From contig OY744461.1 in assembly GCA_963556145.1 (NCBI GenBank), forward strand, positions 310,001 through 374,000: a stretch of 64,000 bases of DNA, in the 5' to 3' direction. The position numbers and the translations under genes were made by a program. Positions 21,301 through 32,711 of the stretch are shown here, piece after piece; position 1 is the stretch's first letter, and every line of letters begins with the position of its first letter. The notes below the pieces were generated by a model. The model searched no databases and had not been told where the DNA came from. It saw only the letters and a program-made list of their open reading frames with translations. Origin of the DNA: Hygrocybe punicea (Eukaryota > Basidiomycota > Agaricomycetes > Agaricales > Hygrophoraceae).

Positions 21301-21548
21301 TGTAGAGATTGATATCTCTCTGTGTGCGTATTCTCTTATTTTCTATTGTTACAGTTTACCTTATCTTCTTTACAATCCCACTTCACCATTTCTTCACCAT
21401 AGTCCATTTATGGATACTATACAGTACCTATATAGTGGCTTGTGTACATAGTTACAAACAAGAAGAGTTTTGGGTTTTCACCCCAACAACAAAACGGACT
21501 TGCACAACGAATCCGTGTCTACCCAGGCTGCGTTCACCACACTGTGTC
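21301..21548 (+). repeat. Direct repeat flanking the proline-rich ORF, right copy
   Basis: TGTAGAGATTGATATCTC... GGGTTTTCA (21301-21480) matches 19134-19280, and the following ACTTGCACAACGAATCCGTG matches 19290 onward. Either LTRs of a small non-autonomous element or a segment duplicated by unequal recombination between copia copies. Confidence 0.5.
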
Positions 21549-24537
21549 AGTTTGCATCAAGGAATGCGATGGTGCCTTTGGTGTTGATTCCGTTTCATCC
21601 TCTGAAGATGATGACCCCGCCGATGCCCTATCCGATTTCAGCGATTTCAACAACGACAGCATTGACCCCACCGACCCTCTGGAGAGCATTTGGGCTGATG
21701 AGCCCACCTTTGATACCGTTGCTGGTGTGCCCGATGCTGAGGCAGCCATGGATGTTGACTGGGTATGGGTGGTAGCCTTTCTCGAGTTTGGGTCACTGGA
21801 CGAGACCACCGCTGTCGTGGATGGAGGAGCCACACACGAGACCAGAGTTAGCTTGTTAGATTCTGGATGTACTATACATATATTACCTTACCAGGATGCC
21901 CTAGAGGATGTAACCGAGGTCCCTCCCAAAACCTTCTGAGCTGCAAATAGACAGAGGTTCAGTGCTACTGAGGCAGGTACACTCACACTAAACTTACCAA
22001 ATGGTGTCGATTTCTCAAGTCTGCAACTCCATGAAGTTCTCTATTTCCCTGAGGTCGGTTACACCCCCATATCGATTGGCAAGCTCGATGATCTAGGATT
22101 TGAAGTACTTTTTGCCAGGGGTACTTGTACCATTCACGTGCCAGATGGAAAAGTCGTAGGCAAGATTCCCAAGGATGCGAGCGGCCTATATCGATTGACT
22201 AGTGGAGGAAAATCAGCACACGCGCTTGAGATGATAACCATCAATCAACTACACCGGTGCATGGGCCACATAGCCCCCGATACTGCCAAACGCATGATCA
22301 AAGGTGGTTTTGTGATGGGAGTGCGCCTTGACAGCTCCTCAGGTACCCCCGTTTTTTGCGAGTCTTGTATATATGCCAAAGCTACACAAAAACCAGTACC
22401 CAAGGAAAGGGAAGGACAACAAGCTAGCGAACTCAGGGGTGAGATACACAGTGACGTCTGGGGACCAGCCCCTGTTCCTACCCTTCATCGGTATTATGTC
22501 AGTTTCATCGACGACAAGACCCGTCTTGCGCATGTCACCCTATTGCATAACAAAGGCAAGACCTTCCAGGCCTATACAGACTTCGAAGCTCGACTCCAAA
22601 CACAATTTGGCAAGGGCATCATTGCCCTGAACTCTGATAGAGGGGGAGAGTACACTGGCAAGACATTTACCACTCACTTACTGAAAAATGGCACTCACCA
22701 AAAGCTGAACATCCATGACACTCCCCAGCATGCCGGAGTCTCCAAGCAATTCAATTGTACCATTGTAGAACATGTTTGAGCCATGCTCCACGCGAGCGGA
22801 CTCCCTAGGCCTCTGTGGGGCGAGGCTGCCTACCATGCCATCTGGCTAATGAACCGGACACCTACCAGGGCACTTGATGACATGATGCCTCTCCAGGCTG
22901 CCACCGGAAAGAAGCCGAATATCACCCAGATTTGCGAGTGGGGGGAAAAGGTGTGGGTTAGAGTTGAGAAAGGCAACAAGCTGGGAGACCACGTGCACAA
23001 GGGACATTGGGTCAGTATGGATGAAAACAGCAAGGGCGCACGTATCTACTGGCCCTGATTGAGGACCATCACTGTCAAGCACAACATCTACACCAGAAAT
23101 AATTGTGAGCCCATGGACCGCATTGAGGGGGAGAACTGGACCTTTGAACAGCCAACTGAGCCAACTACGTCGAGTCAGGATCTGCAGGCACCCCCACCTG
23201 TGTTGGGCGAGCTGAGCGTGCCTTTGGCACTCGACCCACCGGACATAGCACCACTGGCACCACCCGTAAATCAGCCTCCCATCCCTCCAAGATGTCAAAA
23301 TGACGAGATCGATCTCAGGAAAATTCTGCCTGAAGGTTCCAGGAGAAACAAGAAGCCTAGTCAGCGAGTCATGGACCTTACTACTGGCGAAGGATGCACA
23401 TCAAATAAGCCCACCGACCCTATCGTAACCACCAGCGTACAACTTCAAACTGTTAACCCTGAACCCACCAGTGACGACGCGGAAACCGATGATGAATGGA
23501 CAATGTCGGCTACGGATAAAAACATGGATGAATACCTACTAGCACTCAAGACAGCAGATGCCAAAGCCATTGAACCGCACACCCTAAATGAAGCGAAGCG
23601 TCGACCAGACTGGCTGTTGTGGGAAAAAGGCATACATGAGGAACTCAACACTCTCCGCAAAGCTGGGACTTGGGATCTGGTTGATAAGCCTGAAGCTGCG
23701 AATGTGGTTGGGTCAAAATGGGTGTTCCGTGCCAAGAAAGACGCTGCTGGCACTGTTGTCAGGCATAAAGCCCGCCTGGTAGCTCAAGGTTTTGCACAAA
23801 TCCCCAGCATCGACTACCTCGACATGTACGCACCCATCGTGAAGCTCGCTTCCATTCACACCATCCTGGCCATGGGAGCGAAGTTAAATTTGGAGATGCA
23901 CCAGATTGACATAAAAGGTGCATACCTGAATGGCAACCTGACCAAGAATGAGGTGGTGCATATGAAACAGCCCCCTGGTTACCACACCCCCAACTCTGCT
24001 GGGAAGGTTTGCCACCTCAACAAAACTCTATATGGCCTCAAGCAAAGCGGTCGCCGATGGTACCAAAAGTTGGTCTTCATCCTCATCACAAACCTCGGTT
24101 TCCATCATTGCAAAGTAGATCAAGCCGTCTTTATATATAAAGTCAATGATGAACTTACAATCATTGCTGTCCATGTTGACAACTGCACCATTGCAGCCAC
24201 AACCCTCCAACTCATTGAAGACGTGAAAGCCGGTATTCATAAGTTTGTAGAGATAAGCAACCTGGGTGAGCTTCACTGGTTGCTGGGCATAGAGATTCAT
24301 TGGGATTGAGAAGCCAGAACCATCCACTTATCTCAGCGATCCTACATAGATTCAATTTTACGACGCTTCAACCTCGAGGACTGCAAACCAGTTTTAACGC
24401 CAATGGAGATGAATCTGAAACTCACTGCCACTCAATCACCAACCACCATGAAGGAGTTTGCCGTAATGCGTGACGTGCCATACCTCGAGGCTGTTGGATC
24501 GCTTATGTGGGCCTGCCTTGGTACCCAACCTGATATC
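21442..24537 (+). pseudogene. pol: Copia pol: protease, integrase, reverse transcriptase
   Basis: One frame with TGA at 21937, 22777, 23056 and 24307. Protease: LLDSGCTIHILPYQ (21860). Integrase: zinc module (LHRCMGHIAPDTAKR... CESCIYAKA), core HSDVWGP and LNSDRGGEY, but the third catalytic site reads GVSKQFNCTI, with Lys where Glu is expected. Linker 23100-23560 is Pro/Ser-rich. RT (23600-24300): WVFRAKKDAAGTVVRHKARL, QIDIKGAYLNGNL, LYGLKQSGRRWYQKL; the catalytic YVDD is HVDN (near 24171-24182). The frame is cut at 24537 by the MITE after GTQPDI. Those two catalytic losses mean the enzymes would be dead even without the stops. Confidence 0.88.
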
Positions 24538-25430
24538 TAGGGTTGACCATGGGTTTGGGTCAACCCGCGGTATTACCAAAACGGGTTGCGCGGGTACGGG
24601 TAGGGTGTTTGGTTTCATCACCTGTGACCATACTGTCACCCGTACCCGCGGTGTCGCGGTTTTCACGGGTATGTCAACACACGACAACGACTACAACAAT
24701 GACTACAACAACGACCGTGACGACTACAACAACGACCGTGACAACAACAACAACGACCGTGATGACAACAACAATGACAACTATGAACACAAAACAACAG
24801 CAACAACAACGACTACAACGACAACTACAACGACAACGACCACGACGAGTTTATGCATGGCCGGGAAAACAGCCAGTGAGGTGGTGCGCCCACCCTCTGG
24901 CTGTCAGGTACGTCAATTATCATCATCTTATTAAACTGGCTTGTGCTAATGCTTGCTACTTGATTATTTTTATTTAGTTTCATTGCTAAATGGCAGCGGC
25001 ACGACGCAACGGCGACGGCGACACGACGCAACGGCAATGGCGACACGACGCGACAACGACGACGCTGTTAACACGACGATACGACAACCCAACACCAACA
25101 TCGTCGACGTCGGCTCTGGCCCAGTGGCCAAGCCGTTCCAGCGACGACGGTGGAAGTTGGCAGGTGCATCGAGAGGCCGAGGGCGGCAGAGCCATCGCAA
25201 AACAAACCAGCCACATCAATTGACGTGTGCTGGGTGTTTGCGACGACTTTGGGCACACCCTGGCTCTGAAAAAACCGGGGGACCATGGGTTTGGACAGAC
25301 GGGTACGGGTAACTGGGGCACCGAGGGTCAGAACGGACGGTACGGGTTGTACCCGTTATGGGTGCGGGTTCAGCGGGTATGGGTGCGGTGTTGGCCATGC
25401 CAACCTGTCACAAACCCGTGGTCATCCCTA
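24538..25430. mobile_element. hAT-type MITE inside copia pol
   Basis: 893 bp, 8-bp duplication CTGATATC/CTGATATT (24530-24537 and 25431-25438). Ends TAGGGTTGACCATGGGTTTG and, on the opposite strand, TAGGGATGACCACGGGTTTG match at 18 of 20. Removal joins QPDI to AFAITTLSRF in frame. It contains an ACAACGAC-type microsatellite (24680-24845) and CGACACGACG words (25000-25080). No transposase. Confidence 0.87.
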
Positions 25431-25438
25431 CTGATATT

Positions 25439-26038
25439 GCGTTTGCCATCACCACACTCTCGAGATTTTCTAAGAACCCAGGCCCCGCTCACTGGGACGC
25501 AGCCAAATGAGTCTTCTGATACCTGGTTGGAACCCAGAACCTTTGGCTGTCGTATGGCGACACGCGAAGTGGACTCGTAGGATATGCTGATGCCGATGGC
25601 AGTATGACCGAGGATCAACATGCAGTAAATGGTTACACCTTCATTCTTGATGGGGGAGCCGTTTCCTGGAGCTGCAAGAGACAAGAAATTGTTTCTCTGT
25701 CAACGACCGAGAGTGAATACATAGTGGCAATGAACGCGGCAAAGGAGGCCCTTTGGCTGTGCACCCTTTTGTCTCAACTCTTCGAACCCATGAACACCCT
25801 AACCACTCTTTTCTCTGACAATCAGTCTACGATTGCCCTATCTAAAGAGCATCAATATCACACTCGAATGAAACACATTGACGTATGTTTCCACTTTATC
25901 CAATGGATCATCAAGAACGGTACACTTCGATTGATATATTGCCTGACCAACGACATGGTGGCCAACACGTTGTCCAGAGCCCTTCCATCCACCAAAGCGA
26001 AGCATTTCGCCTCTGAACTTGGCCTTTGTGTGGTTTGA
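25439..26038 (+). pseudogene. pol: Copia pol: RNase H
   Basis: Continues the RT end (AFAITTLSRFSKNPGPAHWD) with TGA at 25508 and 25517, then RNase H: GYADADGSM, SRQ-like SWSCKRQEIVSLSTTESEYI, SDNQSTIALSKEHQYHTRMK and a final HFASELGLCVV ending at TGA 26036-26038. RNase H removes template RNA during reverse transcription. The PPT GAGGGGAAG follows directly before the 3' LTR. Confidence 0.88.
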
Positions 26039-26045
26039 GGGGAAG

Positions 26046-26393
26046 TGTTGTAATAGCAAATGCACTCACAGCCCGACCCGAGACTTAACACCAATATCAC
26101 CTAGATTAGATCTCTCCCTTATCACATGTCAGTTTACTGTTCCCTCTTTCAGTAGCCACTATCCCTTTGTTATACTCTTTCCTTTGTTTCATGTAGTACT
26201 TAAACCTCCCTTATCATAGCGTAGAAGACCTCAGTTGCGCCGTTTTTCCACACTGAGGTCTGTTAACATTTCATTCACTTTTGTATTATTCACTAACAGA
26301 TTACCTAGTTATCTTTCGGTTACTAGGTAATAATAATACTAGAGTTGCACCATTTTTCCGCACTGAGTTATCTTTCTGTTACTAGCCTCTACA
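26046..26393 (+). repeat. Copia 3' LTR
   Basis: 348 bp, TGTTGTAATAGC to TAGCCTCTACA, with one copy of the ~110-bp unit doubled in the 5' LTR. Followed by AGAAC. Confidence 0.92.
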
Positions 26394-26888
26394 AGAACAT
26401 GGCTCAGAGAGATGAATGCAGGCCAAATGAGATGGAAAAATGCCACTCAGGGAGATAATGTGAGTTAATTGAGATGCTGAAGTGTGGCTCAGGGAGATAT
26501 TGCAAATGAGCAAGAAAGGGAGAACATGGTTCAGGGAGATAGCATGAGAAATATGAGGTACTTGTCAGAGTGGATGAATAAATTGAGAAATGGATTTTTG
26601 CTAAAGTGCTCAGAGCAGCATAACCTGTGAGAATCTAGCTATGTAAGCTAGGAATGGGAAGGCTGTAATCATAAGAACTACTAGAAGAAATGAAGTGAAC
26701 AGAACTCTTTAAGAGAGAATGAGAGACATGTGACAATTGGGGCAGAAACATAGCAGGGATCATTCATGACATGCTAGACAGAAGATAACATGGGAAAGTA
26801 AAGTGTCACATTGATATCCTACATGCAACTCTGACATGCAGATGCAACCACCATAAGTAATGTTCCTAGGGCTCAATATGTCCTTGTA

Positions 26889-27158
26889 TTGTTTTTAGAT
26901 GCCTATAAGGTAGCTTTTCTACAGCCTTATTACCCTCCTTGGTCCAACCAAACTGGTGAATTATGTGTCCTTTCCAAGGCTGTTTTACTGGCACTGGAGG
27001 ATAACAACACATATGGGTACATTTTCCATGCTTCTAAATATCAGCACAACAAGGAGAGGAGGCTACTGGGACTTCTTCTAGAATTTGATGATGACAAAAA
27101 GGTTGTTCCTGCCTTTCATGGATTCATATACATGGCCAGAGGAGAACCTGGGAGATGA
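26889..27158 (+). pseudogene. Unrecognised ORF, possible gene fragment
   Basis: 89 codons (MFLDAYKVAFLQPYYPPWSN, LEDNNTYGYIFHASKYQHNK, LLEFDDDKKVVPAFHGFIYM) with protein-like composition, but no intact neighbours. No family recognised; it may belong to the same decayed gene family as 14.4-16.3 kb. The remainder of 26394-27543 shows no gene. Confidence 0.25.
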
Positions 27159-27543
27159 TGGAGAATATAACAAGTAGAATGAAGTTCTAAAGGGCTTTCT
27201 CACAAATGAACTGGCAGTACAGGTGCACTTGACTTGAGGACTTCACCTGGTCTGTATTCATGCATTTCTCAATGCTCATCTCCTTGAACATGGATATAAC
27301 AGCTAATACAGTCAAACTATTTTTCTGGAGCATAACCAAGATACAATTGCAAATGTGCTTTGCCTCACTAACAAAGTCGATGCTCAGCATCCTCAATAAC
27401 AATGTTGGAACAGGGTTGATTGATGTTAAATGAGTAGGTGATCATAGCGAAATCCACCAAGGAACCATCCATGTTGGTGGTAATCTACTCAATGCAGGCT
27501 AATGTATGTTTCAATGATCCATCCATCTCTACATGGATATTAA

Positions 27544-28378
27544 TGTTATGGATCGCTTCTGCAGTGGGCTCTGGCAACAATCAACTTAACTGGGAAGCGG
27601 TTTCCAGAGGAGAGAACAGCAGTTTTCATTGTTGCTTATAACTAAGACAACACTGCTAAGAGGAGGGGGATCAAGGTCTAATGTCATTACAAGCCATGGG
27701 GTTATCTAAGACAAGGGGGTCTGCCCCAAGAACCAGACTAAACGTAAGGAAAAGAAAGAAGAAAAAGTCCGAACCAACAATAAGAACAGTATATATAGTG
27801 ACTGGTCTTGAGGGGAGGTAAGTGGGAATACAACCATGAAGCTACAACATGTCCAACTACACCATGTGTTCACCATGAGGCGCACATGAGGCGTCCTCAT
27901 GTTGATGTTCTCGTGATCCAACTGGAGGCCCGGGTGTCATTGAGGGATAGAGGAGGTCCGGATGACTCGGATGATTTGTCATCAGAACATGTGATGTGCA
28001 GAATTGACTATTTGGGGTCTACACTTGCTGTAATGGGCAAGTGCGCAGTCTGGCAAGTACAATGCATGGTCAGGTTGAAGAGGGGTATTGTCCAGTGTGG
28101 GATTGGTGAAGGGAGTGTCTTGAGGTAGTGTGGATATAATGTCAAGGTGGGTATAAAAGAAAACAAAGGAATGTATGGAGGAAAAACCAACTAAGACAGT
28201 AGGCTAGTCGAGGTCAGACATGCGAACAGCATAAGCTGTACTGGATAACGATGTCTGTGTCAATGACGTATCGAGGGGTGATGTCTTGTCCTGTGTGTGG
28301 AACAATGCGGTCCACCTGATGTCGGTATTCATCCAAGAAAGGGTATTGCTGTAAACAAGTGTGGGAGGTATCAATAGT
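27544..28378 (-). repeat. Family-B LTR, truncated copy
   Basis: Minus-strand copy starting at the LTR 3' end (TGTTATGGATCGCTTCTGCAG at 27544) and running to about 28378, where similarity stops; half the LTR is missing. A deletion or rearrangement separates it from the following gag fragment. Confidence 0.8.
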
Positions 28379-28383
28379 GTTTA

Positions 28384-28645
28384 ACAGGGGTAAGGGTCAA
28401 CCCTGGGTTTTTGGCCCAGGGGTATGGAGGGTAGAGGTAGGGTGTTGGGAATTCATACCCTTTACACACCCAGGGTTGCAAAGGGTATGACAAAGCATGC
28501 CAAGTATTACCATATATGGTAATTCTATACAAAAATATTTGACCTTCACTAATGAAATTAATTATAAAACACTCAAAAATGATATCTGAGTACATTACAA
28601 CACAATTATTTCTGCTTATGTCAGACCCTTTTCAACCCCTACCCT
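28384..28645. repeat. Possible GGGTAAGGG-type MITE
   Basis: About 260 bp with GGGTATG/CATACCC words on both strands, ends like CAGGGGTAAGGGTC and, on the other strand, TAGGGGTTGAAAAGGGTC. It resembles the other two hAT-type MITEs in style, but I found no target duplication. Confidence 0.35.
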
Positions 28646-28689
28646 TAGGGTAAAGATATGAATACCACTCAACATCTGAATTGCGAGTA

Positions 28690-28956
28690 TTGACCGATGA
28701 TGAATTTGACCAATACATCACAACACAGACCACCTTCTGCCTCTGGCCTTTCCACTTGACATCACTTCCTGATACAACAACTTCTTTTCACCATACACCT
28801 CAATGAACAACAACAATGTCACTATTCAGAACCGCCACTGCTGCAGCACCTGCAGCCCCATCAACTCCTAAATCCCATATTGCTCTACCAGCTAAATATG
28901 ATGGCAACAAAGAGGGATACAAGACATTCATCTGAAGTGCCCACATCTATATCAGT
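28690..28956 (+). pseudogene. gag: Gypsy gag fragment, left part
   Basis: Matches gag of the 1.9-12.5 kb gypsy: PAAPSTPKSHIALPAKYDG, GYKTFI*SAHIYIS with TGA at 28933. It is interrupted at 28956 by the family-C element and resumes at 36644 as ANETHLDKDEK after removal of one CCGT copy, a frame-exact join. Confidence 0.8.
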
Positions 28957-29805
28957 TGTAAATGCGGGTTCAGGGTGGCTTTGGAACATAGATCCTAACC
29001 TAGGGGTGTCAGTGTAGAAGTGATGGTGGATAACCAGTGTCAGGGATAGTGGTAAAGGAGTAGTAAAAGAAATGAAAAGTAAAGCCCATATAAAACTAAG
29101 AAAATGGACAAATAACGACAATCCAGACTGAAAATGGGTAAATAACAATGAACCTGACGATGCCAATGATGTCAGGTATGGCAGGTTGGGTCGGGTTGGG
29201 TTGGAAACAATGAGTGAATGATAGGAACTAAGAGGAGGTCAATGAGGATGACTACAAAAGTCTAAGAATCCATGAGGACAAGCATCTGAAGGGATTAAAA
29301 GATGATTCTGACTGTAAGGAAATGGTGACTAAGGGTATCTTTTTTTTGTATGGTCATCGGGGACCATTTTTATAGTACATGAGTGGGTAGTCTACTTTTG
29401 GTCATGTCCATTTCGGCTGATGGAAACTACAAAGGAAAGTTGGAATGGGGATCTGAAGAGGGGGGGTTGCAATGTTACAGAGACAGGAAAATGGAGGGGA
29501 AAACAAATATCCATGAAAACATCTAAAACATCATGTTTATCTCCAAAAGGATGAGAGGATGCGTATAAAGGGCAAATCAATCGAGTCTGATGAGATCCAT
29601 CCCCTAGAATTGGGACTCCAGAGCTTATGAGGCTGCCAGATTTGGTCCAAAAGTGGCCATGACAAAGCTACACATGTCAGGTCATGTCACATCACATCAT
29701 GTCGGGTTATGTCAGGTTTGAATATGAGTTGTTTGGAGGCATCAGGTTCATCTGGATTTGTGATATATTGAGGATTTGGACTCAGGGGGATGTTGACCCT
29801 CTACA
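28957..29805 (-). repeat. Family-C LTR (3' LTR in element orientation)
   Basis: TGTAAATGCGGG to CCCTCTACA on the plus strand; similar along its length to 35778-36639 and to the solo copy 17482-18384. Confidence 0.87.
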
Positions 29806-30483
29806 TCTCCAGGATAATTTAAATAAAGACCATCCTTGGTCAATACTATGTGGGCTTGGGACATGAACGTGTGAGATGAGGCTGACATGGTGGTTGTGGA
29901 ATCGGTTTCGACAGGATGAGGCGGGTTGTGGATGATGTGAATAGAGAGAGTGGATGGTGACTGGTGGAACATGGTGGACAGTGGAGAAGAGATTTCCAAG
30001 CTCTGAGGGTGCTTGAAGAATCGTGGTTGGAAAAGCAAAAGAAGAAGAACTGCTGGCTAAGCTAAGAGCTGGAGGGAAGTCTGTCTAAAGGGTCTCCAGG
30101 GTCTTAGAGGCTAGCAGCAACTGCTGCAACAGTTGGAGGCCGAGAGCAGAGAGTAGAGAACAAAAGTGGGCAAAGCCAGTGTCCAGAAACTAAAACAAAA
30201 TACATAGAACTGGGGAAAAGGGAACTATAATGACAATATAACTGAGTGGAAATGAAAGAAGTGGCAGAAGGGACAAATATGCAGTGGAAATGCAAAATAG
30301 ATAAAAGGGAATAAATATCAGATATCAGGAAGAGAGGGAGGTAATGGAGGTGGAGTTGGGATAAGATCAAATGTGAAATGGGATTGGGGATGGGTGACAG
30401 AAACAATGAAGGCATGAGCAGAAACATGTAGGGCATAAGCGGAAACGACATAAAACAAAAGCAGATGACAAAAAATGGTGTGG

Positions 30484-32605
30484 TCAGGTCGGGTTAGGGT
30501 GGGCCACTTTGGTGGCTGTGTCAACAGGTGGCGGAAACAGTGGCATAGGCTGCGGAAAGCATAAAACAATAAGCTTTATTACATGGGCATAGAGATATGA
30601 TGACAATAGTAAACAATGGCGGAGGTCCAATATGATATGATGACAATGGAGGTTCAATGGACGACAATGGAGGTTCAATGGACAACAATGGAGGTTCAAT
30701 GGACAACAATGGAGGTTCAATGGACAATGATGGAGGTTCAATGGATGACGACGGAGGTTCAATAGACAATGGCGGAGGTTTGATACTAATATGGAGGCGA
30801 TAATCACCAGATGTGATATCAGCCTCATACTAGGCGGTTCAGCACTGGCTTGGAAGCATTCTCCCCCATGGAGCTGAGAAACAAAGGTCGGGTGGGTGGG
30901 AATTGAAACCGAGACAGGGAACATTGTGTCTGGGATGAAACGGTGGCAGGTCAGGTGGGTCATGGAGAGCAGAGAACGATGGTGGTGAGTGTTGTGGTTC
31001 TGTAACGGTGGAGCAAATGTCAACGGGTCAAATGTGGGTGCATAAGTGGATGAGTTGGGTGTATGGGGTGGATGATACAGGTGCTGGGTGTGTCAGGAAC
31101 GAGTGTAGCAGGTGTGTCATTAACAATGCAGGTGTCAGGTGAATGAGTGTACTTCTTTTTATCTTTCTTTATCTTTCTTTCTATATATTTAAGCTATCTA
31201 TTATTCAATTCTTATGTGGACAGTAATGGGGTTTATGTAGGGTCAGGTTAGGTGGGTATGGGGGTGTGAAGGTGGCAGGTTCATGGTTGGGTGTTGGAAT
31301 ACAGGTGCGATGGCGAGTCTCATCTGGGTCAGTGGGTATGTCAGGTTTGGGGACTAAGAACAGGTGTCAGGTCCGATGGTGGGTTAATATGGTTACAATG
31401 GTGGGGCTTGTTAGATCACAGATGGGGGCAGCATGGACACTGGAGGGCCTTCGGTTGTGCTTCAGGTGCTGTCAACTCATTCTGAGTGGTGGATTTGATG
31501 ACGGGGGCATTTTGACTAGTGAAGGGACTCGTTTTGGGGGCAACGAATGCGAGTTTGGGGCTGCATGGGGTCAACCGTGGTTACGTAGGGCCGTTTGACA
31601 TGGCGAGAGGTCGAGGAAGTGGCAATGGGTGATCAGGTGTTGCAGTATGGCATAGGGCGATGTTGGGATATGGAGGTGGATGACATAGGCAGATGAGACA
31701 GAATGTGGGGTTGTGTGATGTGGATCGTGGTTGCATGAGGTCGTTCGAGGATTTGGGAGGCCAGTGGATGCAGGAAATGAGTGGTTGGTGTTGGGGGTAT
31801 GGTGTAGGGCGATGTTGGAGATGGAGTGGCCAGATGAGACAACGTGGACTGGGAGATGGATTGGGGTGATACAGGTGGTGTTTCGTAATACTTTTATGGG
31901 GGATAGATGTGTGGGGATTTGACAAGGGTGCGTCAGGTCATGGAATGGGTTTGAGTAGTTGGTGGTCACAGTTTTGCAGGTGTAATCAATGGGGGCTTTA
32001 TTTGGGCTCGCGAATGGACTTGAGGGGTGTCGTGGGGTTGGTCGAGGGCATAGGTGGTCAAAGGGGAGTGGACAAGGACCGGGACAGCTAGGAAGTGGGG
32101 GTCGAGAGTAGGAGTAGACAGGGAGGGTGACATGGTAGCCCACGTGGGACAAAGAGGGGCAGGGACGGATGTGTTTGGGGCAGTAGGGAGCCATGCCGAG
32201 GTGTGGAGGTGTGAGCATGGGTGTAGGAGGTGGCAGATGTGGTGGCCATTGGTCCTGGGTCTGGGCACATGGGAGTACAAGGCACGGTGGCATGACATGG
32301 CGTTGGAGGCTTGAACACAACAGGGGACAGCTAGTGTGGGCTTGTGAGGGACGATGTGAGGTACTGGGAACTGGTACGAGGCAGCTGGTGGTTCAACGGA
32401 TGTGTGAGGTCATATAGGCGGCTGCATGGGGCGGGGTGACATGGCATGGCGTTAAGGGCTCGATCGTGGGGGAAATGGCTTGTACTTGCTTGCAAATGAT
32501 GGTGTGGGGCCCTGGGAGGTTGTACAAGGCAGCAGATGGTCTAACGAGGATGGGAGCACCATAGGTGTCAACTTGGTGGGGACATGAGGTTGGTTGACGT
32601 GGCAC
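30484..32605 (-). pseudogene. Pro/His-rich reading frames of family-C interior
   Basis: Several minus-strand frames (31023-30484, 32320-31571, 32605-32393) of Pro, His, Ser and Thr-rich text without stops for 70-250 codons. The block PTSCPHQVDTYGAP recurs with changes at 34914-34576 (PTSCPSQVDISGHS), so the interior once carried tandem or duplicated units. No domain recognised. They may be remains of a proline-rich protein of the element or compositional ORFs. Confidence 0.3.
30640..30785 (-). repeat. 21-bp minisatellite
   Basis: About seven tandem copies of a 21-bp unit (GGAGGTTCAATGGACAACAAT with changes). On the minus strand it reads as repeated SIEPPLL. Confidence 0.8.
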
Positions 32606-32711
32606 ACGTGTGGGGCATCAATGATGGCGAGGACAACTTGTGATGGCTCAAGGGGCATTGTGGGAGGTTGTAGAATGTGGTGGGTGGTCCAATGAGGATG
32701 TGAGCAACTGG

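Larger units (their letters stand above)
16867..26393 (+). mobile_element. Ty1/copia retrotransposon, nested and decayed
   Basis: Bounded by LTRs (16867-17324; 26046-26393) with an exact 5-bp duplication AGAAC (16862-16866 and 26394-26398). The order gag, protease, integrase, RT, RNase H marks Ty1/copia. Later insertions: a solo LTR of family C in gag (17482-18384), the 19.1-21.5 kb repeat-bounded block, and a hAT-type MITE (24538-25430). Seven in-frame TGA codons (17382, 21937, 22777, 23056, 24307, 25508, 25517) interrupt the polyprotein. Confidence 0.92.

Noticed and set aside
1925..26038. Classical RIP (CpA to TpA) as cause of the stops
   Set aside because: It would create TAA and TAG from CAA and CAG; none were seen at such positions in gypsy or copia pol.
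30640..30785. CRISPR array
   Set aside because: Tandem 21-bp units without spacers in a eukaryotic transposon; a minisatellite.
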